This document shows, in pieces, positions 20,922 through 31,061 of a stretch of DNA of 64,000 bases. The DNA lies in NCBI GenBank assembly GCA_023362775.1, contig JALMGJ010000003.1:75749355-75813354 (forward strand), read 5' to 3'. The notes under the pieces were generated by a model. It had not been told where the DNA came from and ran no database searches. It saw only the letters and a program-made list of their open reading frames with translations. The position numbers and the translations under genes are program-made. How positions within the stretch are numbered: the first letter of the stretch is position 1; every line of letters begins with the position of its first letter. The DNA comes from Charina bottae. Lineage: Eukaryota; Chordata; Lepidosauria; Squamata; Charinaidae.

Positions 20922-22368
20922 TCAATAAAATGTTTCCCCACTTTGAGACTCACTGCCAGAAATACACTGAACTGATACATACTTTGATCTCATAAAAACC
21001 AGGTTTCTGTATCTCTGAAATGTGGGAAGCTGCTGTTACTGCCCTCAGCTGGTGCTCAGACCTGAGAAGCCATCTCCCTCTTTTTGATTTATTCCCCCCA
21101 AATCAACCAGCAACACATATTTCAAAAATACAATATTCTTGTAAAAATGTAGCTTTTTTAAAAACACTTTTTGACAAAATACAGTTCATTATACTCTGTA
21201 TTTCACACTAGGAATTAAAAGCTACGCTATTTAGTCCCATCTCTGTCATGCCGTGTCACCAATTACAGTTCAGTGACTCATATATTATCTTCTTGTAGGG
21301 TTGCTGCTATAAAAGCCTTCACATACTGTATTTCTGGCTGTCTTTTTTTTTATTAGAAATTTTTAAGGTAATAAAATATACAAAACAAACAAGAACAACA
21401 ATAGAAAATAAGAAATAAAGAAACAAGAAAGATTTTTTTAAAAAAAGAAAAGAAAAAACATACAGTTGTGCCTTCTGCCCTTCTTTCTATGGAGTAATTG
21501 TCATCTTAAACATTTCCACAGCCTCTTTGTCTCATTTTTAAAACATATTTCTGGCTCTCAACATAACCTCTGTACAGGTAAGTATTCACTTCCCTTATAT
21601 AAGCCTGGCTAGCTAAGATCACACATTATGCTCACCCATGCCTTGTTTAATCATGATTTGTTGGCTGGGTTTGTACAATAAAATATGCTATAAATCACAT
21701 TTTACAAGCCACACTTGACATATTTACTCAACACACTAAGCCATAATGTAATTTGTTGTATTTCGCCTTAGAGTTCTACACCTGAGTCTCACAGTGAACA
21801 CCAAGTACATTTCATTATTAGTATTGAAAACATAAAAATAACAATCAATGTGCTGGTGGCTGGTGGGACATTCCAGGATCTTCTCCCAATGACCCAGTAA
21901 AGACTCAGAACAACCTATAGTTTTTATTACCTTTGAAATATCAGAGGATTAAACATGAGCAAAAAAGCTTAGTGCATTAGCATCTCTATTAACTGATTGG
22001 TGGGGGGAGAGACTCTCACTACCTCCCAGACTTTCCCCCTTCAATTAAGCAGTCATTTGGAAAGAAACCTTTAATAAGCTATCTCCTATATTGGATAAAT
22101 TCTGATTAAGAGATTGTGGAAGATAATTGGCTAATGATAATAATACTCATGTCATACACCATGCTTTTGAACCTTCATTATGACTATTTTCTCCATAACA
22201 CAGTGATCATCTTTATTTTGCAGACAGCCAAGCAATTTTGGCTATGATGTTCTGAATACAGAATCCTGCATCATAATGTGACTGCTTGCACAATATTGCC
22301 CAAACCTTAGTCTCAATTACTGCAAGCGGAGTGAGTACAGCCAGCACCTATCCAGGAGCTAGCAACAG
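20921..22368. other. No recognised gene
   Basis: AT-rich, with an A-rich stretch at 21340-21470. At about 21663-21770, GGCTGGGTTTGTACA and ACTAAGCCATAATG resemble the 35.6-35.8 kb block and may be an old MITE. Confidence 0.35.
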
Positions 22369-22408
22369 TATGTATGTATGTATGTATGTATGTATGTATG
22401 TATGTATG
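22369..22408. repeat. Microsatellite (TATG)n
   Basis: Ten tandem TATG units abutting a SINE. Confidence 0.9.
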
Positions 22409-22592
22409 CCCATTCAATCATTTCTGATCCTTGGCGACTGCCTGGTGGTTTGCCATTGCCTTCTTCCTAGGGCTGAGAGAGAGTGACTGGCCCAAGGTCA
22501 CCCAGCCGGCTTTCATGCCTAAGGCGGGACTAGAACTCACAGTCTCCTGGTTTCTAGCCCAGCACCTTAACCACTAGACCAAACTGGCTCTT
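22409..22592 (-). repeat. Composite SINE: 5S-SINE-like module joined to tRNA SINE head
   Basis: Right part: the minus-strand tRNA-SINE head (GGGACTAGAACTCACAG, TTAACCACTAGACC). Left part: CCTTGGCGACTGCCTGGTGG and TTTGCCATTGCCTTCTTCC, which resembles the body of the 5S-derived SINE at 39661-39905. The junction follows CTTCTTCC. Confidence 0.7.
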
Positions 22593-23301
22593 AGCAATAG
22601 TATATAAAAACCCCTTAAGGATCTGAAAGATAGTACATTGTGCTGAATATTAGTATTAAGGGACTTTGTAGTCAATTATCCATTGTGATGAATAATAATG
22701 CAATATTTTACTTAAAATGTTTTCATATGACTTTCAAAGCCAAAGCCTTTTATGAAGGTTTATGAAGTAGAAAGCAGAAAACAATAAATGACAGAATTAC
22801 CAGTAGTCTTTGATCAGATCCAGCAAGGCAATTCTCATGTTTATACATAGTGAATCAGCTATAATGAGACTCAGAATTTATAATTGTATGCTACTTTTAT
22901 AAATTCTGTCCTTCCCTGAGCCCAAATTTTAGAAATTTTTGAATGAGCTGCTCAATAACCTCAAGACCTGCTGGAGTAAGTGTATCTGAGCACTTTTCAC
23001 ACAACACAAGCAGAGCTGTTGAAACCCTTCATTTCTATTTAACTGAACCAAAGGTCTGAAGAGAATATACCTACTCTAGACACTTGATAAGGGACCCTTC
23101 CTCATACAAAGGAAAGAAGCTCCATTAAAAAGAGCGCACAAAAGCACAAACTGTGCAGGCGCCTGGGTCACATATGCACTATCCTCAGCTCCAGTGTCCT
23201 GACATAGCCTACCCTATCACTCCACTCCTAATTTTCATGTATTGAGTGGTCAGGTTTCCTAAACACATGGAACTCAACTCATGGATTTTGGAGCTTATAT
23301 G
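22593..23301. other. No recognised feature
   Basis: Unique-looking AT-rich sequence. Confidence 0.4.
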
Positions 23302-23490
23302 TGTGAGAGCTAGCATGGTGTAGTGGTTAAGGTGCTAGACGAGTAGTGGGGAGACTTGGGTTCTAAATTTATTTATTTATGTATTTATTAGAAAAAATTA
23401 TATGGCCGCCCAACTCGCACATGGTGACTCCGGGCAGCATACAAGATGCCTAATCCTCCCTTAGGCATGGAAGCTGGCTGGGTAACTTTG
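23302..23490 (+). repeat. tRNA-derived SINE (family 1), interrupted
   Basis: The head GTGTAGTGGTTAAGGTGC and a B-box start GGGTTCTAA are present. After an 87-bp interruption the SINE resumes with TCCTCCCTTAGGCATGG and GCTGGCTGGGTAACTTTGGG. Confidence 0.75.
23366..23452 (-). repeat. L2/CR1 LINE tail inserted in the SINE B box
   Basis: ATTTATTT repeats followed by GGCCGCCCAACTCGCAC and GACTCCGGGCAGC, a minus-strand LINE tail. CTAA occurs at both edges (23363-23366 and 23450-23453), possibly a minimal duplication. Confidence 0.55.
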
Positions 23491-24375
23491 GGCCTAGACT
23501 GGAAAGTGAAAAACATCTATCTACCAACCAGTACACACAGAAACGTTACGATCTTTAACCAGTGAAAAGGTCTTCATCCCACAGTGGATTGATTTGGGCT
23601 GGTAATAATACTATAGCCTTATATGTTGTAAATGAATTCCTAAATAGGGCAAAACAGGTTTTTTCCCTCTGTATAACTTCAAAGCAAATGAATGTGTAGA
23701 AATAAGCAGTGACAGTAAGTTCAGTCAATATGATTCTCCCAGTTCCCATTCATTGAGATGGTCCGAGGTTAGCCAAGATTCACCTTCTTTAAAGCTGCCC
23801 ATTATCAGATGAGTTGGGGATTTCTCCCTTTCTGGCACTTAAAAAGGCAGTAAACCACACCTTTTAAACCAGCTTTTAACTGTATATTAGTTACATTCTG
23901 ATTTTAATATCTTTGGCTTATCACTGTATTTTTTACTGTAAACCACCAGGAGACTTCAGTAGTTGGCAGCAGTTAAATGCTCCTCTCTTGGTATCAACCT
24001 TCAATGAATGTGAAAAGACCTATTATCCAAGCTGAACATCTGTTACCATTTGAAAACAACTTTGCATTGATGATGGGGCAGCCTTACCAAGAAGCAATGC
24101 GGTGGGGAGGATTTCCAGCTGTCCGTTCAAGCAAGTCCCAATGGCAATGTTAGGACTGCAAAACTCCAGATGACCACTAGATAGGAGCAAAGAAGGTTTT
24201 CTCTGTCTCTTTGCTGCTATCCCATAGTTTAGCTTAGATATGGTAGCCCTAGACAATGCATGCCTGTATGATCTCCAATTTATTTTTATGTTATTATTTG
24301 TTTGATTTAATATACAGAAAAAAAGATACAAGAAAAGGAAAAGCAGAAACAGAAACATAAAGAAAAAAGGAGAAA
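23491..24375. other. Mostly unrecognised, with an L2/CR1 tail remnant
   Basis: At 23880-23975, TTTTTACTGTAAACCACCAGGAGAC is a decayed plus-strand LINE tail. The rest shows no coding signal. Confidence 0.4.
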
Positions 24376-24616
24376 CATTATTTATTTGTTTATTTTCTAT
24401 CCCGCCTTATTTTTATAAATAACTCAAGGTGGCGAACATACCTAATACTCCTCCCTCCTCCTATTTTCACCACCACCACAACAACCCTGTGAGGTGAGTT
24501 GGGCCGAGAGAGAGACTTGGCCAAGGTCACCCAGCCAGCTTTCATGCCTAAGGTGGGACTAGAACTCACAGTCTCCTGGTTTCTAGCCTGGTGCCTTAAC
24601 CACTAGACAAAACTGC
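24376..24616 (-). repeat. tRNA-derived SINE (family 1)
   Basis: Full-length minus-strand copy: tail at left (ATTTATTTGTTTATTT), body GGTCACCCAGCCAGCTTTC, B-box complement GGGACTAGAACTCAC, A-box complement TTAACCACTAGACAAAAC. Confidence 0.85.
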
Positions 24617-24665
24617 CATAATAATAATAATAATAATAATAATGATGATGATGATGATGATGATG
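24617..24665. repeat. Microsatellite (AAT)n(GAT)n
   Basis: Compound trinucleotide repeat directly abutting the SINE head. Confidence 0.9.
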
Positions 24666-25489
24666 CCCAGACCTGATGAGCACACTCTGTGATGCCCCTT
24701 TGGGGCAAGTGTGCTGTACTGCAACATCTGTTTGAAGGGACAGAAAAGAGGCTCCAGGCAGAGTGGCAGCAGGGGGTGGAAAACAGAATTGCCCTGTGGT
24801 CTGTCCTGACCTCCTAAGCTGGCCTGATGCTCTGGGGTGCTGTAGAAGATCTCGTGCTGCCTGTCACCAATATTTAAGGAACGATCGGCAACCAAACTGG
24901 GCAGCCGGGAAGGGAGCGCTCTCTTCTTTGCTCCAGGCAGCCCAGAGTCTCTAGCTGGTCTCCAGAGAAACGTGAGCCTCAAGTCCAGCCTTACCAAGGT
25001 GTAACACAAGGCAACATGAACAGCAGCAAGTTCAGAGTGGCACCGTTGCTCAGCAATCTCTCTCCTTAATGAGCTTTAGTTTGTGGGTTTTTTTTTTTTA
25101 AAATAAATAAATAAAATCTAGAGCCAGAACTGGTTGTTAGGGTCACAGAGCATTTAGCAAGGCCTAATAACTCTTTGGCTTGCACAAAGGTTGCGAAGCA
25201 AAACCAAACATGCCAAGTCCAAATGGCTTGACTGCACCCCTGCCGAAAACTACCCCCACCTAAGTGAAGCATCCGATAACTGTGAATTACCTCAGCCAGA
25301 TTAAAAAAAAAAAGAGGCAGCAAAAGCCAAAATCCTGTTTGAGATGGTTGCTTTTCAATAGCTCGGCTAGCACTCAGGGCATGATTAAGCCCTCCAAGGT
25401 TACGGGGAATATTTGCCTGACCTTCCAGCTTCAAACACAACCGCTCAACATTAATTAAAGAGCACCTCAGCACCTCAGATCAGCCCGTT
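24666..25489. other. Single-copy-looking sequence, no gene called
   Basis: More GC-balanced than its surroundings. AACATTAATTAAAGAGC (about 25447) is a homeodomain-type AT core. No frame has a recognisable domain. Confidence 0.3.
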
Positions 25490-25930
25490 CCACACGGCAA
25501 TGACAATTGCATCCCTCCCATCCAGTAACCTGGGAACCAGCTGACACTACTTTTATCCTCTCTGCTTCAGCCTGACCTTGCCTTTGCTGCGAAGGAGCCT
25601 GCCTTCAGCACAAAGCAGCCCCAGTACAGATAAGCCCGGCCCTTTTAATTCATGGCTGCAGCTGTGGCCTCTCCCCCCCCCCCCCCAACTTCCCCCTTCA
25701 GCTTCATTTGACAGATTCCTCTGTATACCTGTCTGCCTGGCTCCTGCTTTAAATAAAGTCCGGATGCTTCCTTTGAAATGCACAGAACAATAGCGAGAGG
25801 CTGTTTAATGAGTCTTCCTGTCTGCAAGGTTTGTGAAACAGGCCGTCATCATCTTACTGCATCTCTCTGCCGCTTGCTTTTATTCTGTGCCTATAAAGAG
25901 GTTTTCCGGAGGTAACAGTTGGGAGAGAGC
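25490..25930. promoter_or_regulatory. Candidate conserved non-coding block
   Basis: Complex, repeat-free sequence with balanced composition, containing AGATAAGCCCGG, CTTTAAATAAAGTCCGG and CTATAAAGAGG. It stands out from the repeat-rich surroundings and has no credible exon. A C-homopolymer sits at 25672-25687. The call is an impression only: conservation cannot be seen from one sequence. Confidence 0.25.
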
Positions 25931-26021
25931 AAAGTTCAGCCAAATGAAGCTCTTGGAAGGCTGGTCCAGCAGCCACAAGGTGAGCTCATTCCTCACCTTG
26001 AAAGGGTGAGGGGCATCTTTA

Positions 26022-26163
26022 GAGAGGTGTCAAAAAATTCAAGATGGTGGCTGTGACCGTGTCATCAAAACCCCACCCTGCTTTAGGTGCAAAGCATGTA
26101 AAAAGGTAATGGGGCTTTGATGACACGGTCATGGCCACCATCTTAACTGTTTTGACACCCCTC
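26022..26163. mobile_element. Foldback MITE with TA flanks (142 bp)
   Basis: GAGAGGTGTCAAAA at the left and TTTTGACACCCCTC at the right are inverted repeats, extending inward through AAGATGGTGGC / GCCACCATCTT and GACCGTGTCATCAAA / TTTGATGACACGGTC to a 30-bp centre. TA is present at both edges (26020-26021, 26164-26165), consistent with Tc1/mariner-type insertion. It is non-coding. Confidence 0.75.
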
Positions 26164-26172
26164 TAAGGGTGC

Positions 26173-26219
26173 CACCATCCATCCATCCATCCATCCATCC
26201 ATCCATCCATCCATCCATC
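26173..26219. repeat. Microsatellite (CATC)n
   Basis: About 11 tandem units. Confidence 0.95.
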
Positions 26220-27009
26220 TTTACTGAGACCAAAGTATTTAAGAAAAAAAATAGAGGAAGGAAAATGAATATTGAATATTAGCAATAAGAAACTCACCAT
26301 CGATACAGAGGGTTTTTTCTCCATTTTTGGAGTTTTGCATATGATTAATCATAACATTTCTATCCCATTTTTTTTCTTCAAGAAAAAAAATTCCAATCAA
26401 GCCTCAGCTGAAAAAGTCAAAATGTGCACAAGTATTTTGCATGTGAAAACACCCCTTTTTTCCTCCCTTCTTGGAGTTAGCAAAGAATCCAGGAATTCCT
26501 ATTAACCACAGTGTCTGAACTAGGAAACCATAATTGCTCACTTTGAAACATTCAGGGTATTTTATTTCAAATCATCCTGTTTAGATGAAGGAGACCATGA
26601 CTGGTGAAGGAGTTCTTGAAGTAACTGCATACAAAGAGGTGGTATATAATTTATTGATTGAAAATATGATTATCCAAACTGGCTCAATCACTGTCACATA
26701 TTTGTTTTCTTGTGCTGTCTTTGCAACTCTCATGGCTACCTGGTATAAGAAGAACAAGAGAGTAATAAAAACACACACATCCCAATGTTTTCATTTGCAA
26801 TAACACTCAAAGTATCTCATAGTGATATTACACCAGATTCTCATCAATTTTTTTACTGACTCTGGTCTGGCTTTCTTTATTTAACAATCTGGTGACCTTT
26901 GTGGTGCAATTTGCTCATATCTTGCTCCTTCAATATGTATCAGTTGAAAAATATTTCTACCACATGACACTGAAATCACAACTCACTAGAGGAGAATAAT
27001 GTATCACTG
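26220..27009. other. No recognised feature
   Basis: AT-rich. The open frame at 26585-26803 has a hydrophobic stretch but no family I recognise and no repeat or exon context. Confidence 0.35.
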
Positions 27010-27420
27010 GTACAGCAGGTGCTGGGTTAGAAAGCAGGGGACTGTGAGTCCCACCTGAGGCCTGAAAGCCGGCTGGGTGACCTTGGGCCAGTCACTCTCT
27101 CTCTCAGCCCTAGGAAGGAGCCAATGGCAAACCAGGAGACTGAGAATTCTAGTCCCGCCTTAGGCATGAAAGCCGGCTGGGTGACCTTGGGCCAGTCACT
27201 CTCTCTCTCAGCCCTAGGAAGGAGCCAATGGGAAACCAGGAGACTGAGAGTTCTAGTCCCACTTTAGGCATGAAAGCCGGCTGGGTGACCTTGGGCCAGT
27301 CCCTCTCTCTCAGTCCAACTCACCTCACAGGGTGGTTGTTGTGGGGAAAATAGGAGGAGGAAGGAGTATTAGGTAGTGTATGTTTGCTGCCTTGACCATA
27401 AAAAAAAGGCAGGATAAGAA
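27010..27420 (+). repeat. tRNA-derived SINE with three tandem body modules
   Basis: The module (B-box region, GAAAGCCGGCTGGGTGACC, GGGCCAGTCACTCTC) occurs three times at about 100-bp spacing, starting near 27040, 27130 and 27235. Copies are joined by CAGCCCTAGGAAGGAGCC and AATGGCAAACCAGGAGACTG. A single normal 3' end follows (CTCACCTCACAGGGTGG...GGCAGGATAAG). Confidence 0.85.
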
Positions 27421-27907
27421 GAGGAGGAGACTTCCACAAGGTTCGTTAGTACTAGTATACTTTGCTGAGAATTTTAGGAAGATTTCATTTCAAAATTTAA
27501 TGAGATTTCAAATAAAGTCTTTAGGATAGATGCTCAACCTGTGGTTAGATCTGGAAGAAAACACATACACAGCCTCTGTTCTCTGATTGTAAGATGAGTG
27601 CCATGTTAGTCTATGGGGGAAAACATTCAGGAGTCTGGTAGCAGCTTTTCCAACTAGCAAATTTAATTAAAAGACATAAGCTTTCAAGCAGGAGGTGGAT
27701 GGGTGGATGGGTGGGTGGATGGGTGATAATTTCCATTTTCTAAAAAACAAGGATAGGATCCAAAATGCATATACACACATTCTCAGAGCCTCACAACCAT
27801 TGAAAAATGTGTGGGAGTTAAATGGCCATTTGTAGGGCTGAACACACAGCTATACTGATGATTCAGGCACATCCATAAAATGTTTTGGATTCTGATTCGT
27901 TTGGGTT
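27421..27907. other. No recognised gene
   Basis: AT-rich, with a short (GGATGGGT)n run at about 27700-27726. Confidence 0.4.
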
Positions 27908-27991
27908 GTTGTTTTGTTTTGTTTTGTTTTGTTTTGTTTTGTTTTGTTTTGTTTTGTTTTGTTTTGTTTTGTTTTGTTTTGTTTTGTTTTT
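27908..27991. repeat. Microsatellite (TTTTG)n
   Basis: About 16 near-perfect pentanucleotide units. The antisense frame of Lys-Gln-Asn repeats is an artefact. Confidence 0.95.
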
Positions 27992-28810
27992 AGCAAACAC
28001 AAAGTGGTAACTTTTACTATCCAAACATAATTTCCACATCATAGTTGGGCACACTATAATCTCTTAGCATAGTGAAGGGCTGCACTGGTTTCTGATGGTC
28101 CACAGAGCAGAACGGAAACCTCTGGGTGGAGACTGTAGGGAAGCAGATTACAGCTAAATATAAACCTCCTAACAGCAAGAGCAGACTCTCCTTCACTGGA
28201 AGGTTTGGAGCAAACATGGACTTACAAACTGCTAAGATTACTGTGCATTACTGTAATGTAGAATCGGAGTTGAGCAGGAGGCTGGGTTGGATGCCCTTTT
28301 TAATGCATCTAGCTTGATACCGGCAGTTATACAATGTATTAATAGAACTATTCCACGGATATCCCTAGTATCAATTTACACATTTTTTGTTACAAATTGT
28401 TGTGGCTATATAACCACAATGATTGATGAGTCCAGAGCCTTGCTTTTGTTTGCCTTTCTTGATTCATGTGCTGTAGCCTCTTTAAGTAAACTTTAAGGAA
28501 TAACTTATTTAATATAAGGCTTTGCGAGGACTTTTGATATAGATGAGCACATATTCATTCCTAGGAGCTTGCAACTATGTGTATGTATATATGTATGCAT
28601 GAGCCTCTGCTTAAATTGAGGATGTTGTATAATCCGAGTTTTGCTCTTCTCTTCATTTTCTTCTTAAATACAGGAAGGCCACTCAGATGTTCAGAGGAAG
28701 GTTGAAGAATAACTACTAGTAAGTAAATCAACAAAATATGTTTTGTTTACTGGTCAGCTACTGATGCTTGTATATAATAAGTAGTTTTTACAATGGGATG
28801 GATAAAGGAA
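27992..28810. other. No recognised feature
   Basis: Unique-looking sequence between the pentanucleotide repeat and the copia element. CTGCACTGGTTTCTGATGG (about 28081) could be an old LINE fragment. Confidence 0.35.
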
Positions 28811-28890
28811 GAGTTGTGGTACAGTAGCATCATATATGCTTTGCTTGCAGAAGTTCCCAGGTTCGGATCTGCACACTTCCGGATAAAGAG
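28811..28890 (+). repeat. Degraded tRNA-related SINE (family 3)
   Basis: GGTACAGTAGCATCATATATGC and CCCAGGTTCGGATCTG look like a decayed A-box/B-box head. Confidence 0.45.
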
Positions 28891-28901
28891 ACAGAAGACT
28901 C

Positions 28902-29283
28902 TGTTGGTGTATTATTCTTTGAGGAGTAAGTCACAGCAATAAAACCTTGTTAGTTAAGCACCTGCAAACTTTAAAAGGTCAGGCAGCACGTGATCCAGGT
29001 TGAAGAGTATAAAAGAACCTGCCTGCTCCTGCCCTGCCCCGCTTCTGCTTTCTTTGCCTGCTCGCTTCTACTCCAGCTTGCTTCCTACTACTTCTTATCT
29101 TTTCTGGTGTGTGGATTTGTAACACTTCCAGGGATCTGGAAGAGAACTGTAAGTATTAGCTGTTTGTATGAGTAACTAATACAACTGCAACTGATTTACT
29201 ACAATGACTAGTGTCATTTATTGGTCTCTAATGCCAAGCACTTTCTGAAACTCTGCATATGCAAGAAAACACACACACCAACA
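28902..29283 (+). repeat. Copia 5' LTR
   Basis: 382 bp, beginning TGTTGGTGTATTATTC and ending AACACACACACCAACA. It is a direct repeat of 34649-35030. It contains a TATA box at about 29006 and would drive the element's transcript. Confidence 0.95.
29006..29015 (+). promoter_or_regulatory. TATA box in copia 5' LTR
   Basis: AGTATAAAAG, preserved identically in the 3' LTR at about 34752. Confidence 0.7.
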
Positions 29284-29297
29284 GGTTATGGGCCCAG
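29284..29297 (+). promoter_or_regulatory. Primer-binding site for initiator tRNA-Met (anticodon arm)
   Basis: GGTTATGGGCCCAG immediately follows the 5' LTR. It is the exact complement of the anticodon-arm sequence CTGGGCCCATAACC of eukaryotic initiator tRNA-Met. Drosophila copia is known to prime from this internal tRNA site using a half-tRNA, so the same mode is inferred here. Confidence 0.85.
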
Positions 29298-29437
29298 GAA
29301 GCACAGAGAGACCAGCTCAGCAGCTTGCTTGCATCTGACAACAAGTAAACAAGGCAAGTGGTGTTTTTTGTCTGGGGCTTCTAGCAGCTATCTGTTTGCA
29401 GAAAATATAAGCTGAGGTGATAGTGAAGAAAGGAGCC

Positions 29438-29805
29438 ATGGCTACTTATCAGTTCTCAGGAATGCCGCTCGAACGTTTATCAGAAACTAACTACATAAAC
29501 TGGAGTTTAAAAATGGAAATGTTCCTTCGGAGGGAAGATTTATGGACTCCGATAGGTGAACCAACTCCAGTGAATCCCAGCAATGCATGGCTCAGACAAG
29601 ATGAACGTGCCAGAGCGTCCATTATTTTGGGAGTTGAAGACAATCAGCTAGTGAATGTGCGTGGCTTGCAGTCTGAAAAACAAGTTTGGGAGGTACTGAG
29701 AGATTTGTATGTAAAAGCAACAGCAGGAAGTAAGGTCTCCCTGACTAGAAAACTTTATAAAGCTTTTTTGTCAGAAAAGGGCAGTCTGCCTGAACATTTA
29801 CACTC
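29438..29805 (+). pseudogene. Copia gag, first part
   Basis: The ATG at 29438 (context GAGCCATGG) starts a copia-type Gag: NYINWSLKMEMFLRRED, WLRQDERARASIILGV and KQVWEVLRDLYV are the conserved N-terminal capsid-like motifs. The frame is interrupted after LPEHLHS by the LTR insertion at 29806 and continues at 30392. The same frame upstream to 29417 lacks a good start. Confidence 0.85.
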
Positions 29806-30387
29806 TGTTGGGGTTTGTATAATACCCAGAATTTACAGCTAGATTAATTAGACAGGTGAGAGGCATTAAGTTCTGCAAGTCATTCTATCAGCAGCTATTG
29901 TTGAAGAATGATGAAAGAAGTGACTCATACCACAGCTGATATAGTTTAAGCTGGGTGTGGTAGATAATGAATTTGACCTATAATGTGATTGGTCAATTTA
30001 AGTATATAAGCAGAGGAGCTCTGGTGTTCATTCTTCTCTCGTTACTATTTTCATTATCATCTGTATCTGTTGGATGTTATTGGACTGTGTATTGACTGCA
30101 TATGTATATAGAGTAAATAGACTATTTTATCTAATCTCTTGTGAGTGTCTGCTTACTCAATAGAACGTATTACTCTGAGGTCTAGAAGGAACATTGGCAG
30201 CCCCAGCGCTGTATACTCTGACAGGTTACGGACCCAGCAGTGGAACGTGTCCAGTTGGGACTCTAACAGGTCACTGGCACAGCTGTGTGGACGTTGCAGC
30301 CTATACAGGAGTCGTGTGGCTATCTGGGACGTATTACTCTGAGGTCTGGAAGGAACATTGGCAGCCCCAGCGCTGTATACTCTGACA
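29806..30387 (+). mobile_element. Collapsed second copia-like LTR element inside gag
   Basis: A 418-bp LTR (29806-30223; TGTTGGGGTTTG...CTCTGACA) is followed by a primer-site-like sequence, about 90 bp of leader, and then the last 59 bp of the LTR again (30329-30387; one mismatch to 30165-30223). The whole internal region and most of the second LTR are deleted. A 4-bp duplication ACTC flanks it (29802-29805 and 30388-30391). Insertion plus duplication is 586 bp, which accounts exactly for the shift of the host gag frame. A TATA-like TATATAAG lies at about 30003. Confidence 0.88.
30224..30237 (+). promoter_or_regulatory. Primer-binding site of the nested LTR element
   Basis: GGTTACGGACCCAG follows the nested LTR directly. 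It matches the initiator tRNA-Met anticodon-arm complement (GGTTATGGGCCCAG) at 12 of 14 positions, suggesting the same priming mode with some decay. Confidence 0.7.
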
Positions 30388-30391
30388 ACTC

Positions 30392-30706
30392 CATACAGCA
30401 GCTGTTTGTAGAATTGCAAGAGAGAGGTATGGAGTTTGCACCTCTAACAAAAGCATACATTATTTTATCTTCACTGAATGAAATGTGGGAAATGTTAATT
30501 TGCACCCTGGAAGCAATGCTGGAGGCTACTCTTTTGTATGTTTCTGGATGGCTGCTTGCTGAGTGGGAGAAGCGACAGGAATGGCACTCGTCTCCACCCA
30601 TTTCTTCTGATAAGGTACAGCATCAAAATGCGAGGGAAGGGAAGGGCAATCAGGCTGAGGCAACAGCTCTAGCCAGCCGCCAAAGTTTTAATTGTGGCTC
30701 AGCTGG
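30392..30706 (+). pseudogene. Copia gag, second part with damaged zinc knuckle
   Basis: The frame resumes with QQLFVELQERGMEF, AYIILSSLNEMWEM and LLAEWEKRQEW, a typical copia Gag middle. It leads into FNCGSAG, the start of a CX2CX4HX4C nucleocapsid knuckle. The first Cys appears replaced by Ser (QSFNCG). The SINE at 30707 cuts the knuckle immediately after this point. Confidence 0.8.
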
Positions 30707-31051
30707 TAAAAGGTAAAGGTAAATGTTCCCCCTGCACATTTGTGCAGTCGTGTCCGACTCTAGGGGCCGGTGCTCATTTCCGTTTGTTAGCTGAAGAGCC
30801 AGCGTTGTCCAAAGACACTTCCATGGTCATGTGGCCGCATGACACGCACGGAACGCTGTTACCTACCCACTGAAGTGGTACCTATTAATCTACTTGCATT
30901 TGCATGCTTTCAAATTGCTAGGTTGGCAAGAGCTGGGGTGAGTGCGGGAGCTCACTCCGTCACGTGGGGCTAGGGATTTGAACCTCCAAACTTGCAATCT
31001 TCTGATCGACAAGCCTGGCGTCTTACCCACTGAGCCACCACGCCCCATCCA
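30707..31051 (-). repeat. tRNA-derived SINE (family 2) in copia zinc knuckle
   Basis: Same family as 2994-3323. It has an exact 10-bp TSD GCTCAGCTGG (30697-30706 and 31052-31061). Read on the minus strand it has a tRNA-like head GGGGCGTGGTGGCTCAGTGG and a BovB-like tail GAGTCGGACACGACTG. Insertion plus TSD is 355 bp, matching the frame change of gag-pol across it. Confidence 0.92.
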
Positions 31052-31061
31052 GCTCAGCTGG

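Noticed and set aside
27010..27420. Regularly spaced repeats resembling an array
   Set aside because: The units are SINE modules with tRNA-like B boxes, not CRISPR repeats; the genome is vertebrate.
27863..28054. Lys-Gln-Asn repeat protein on the minus strand
   Set aside because: Direct translation of the (TTTTG)n microsatellite.
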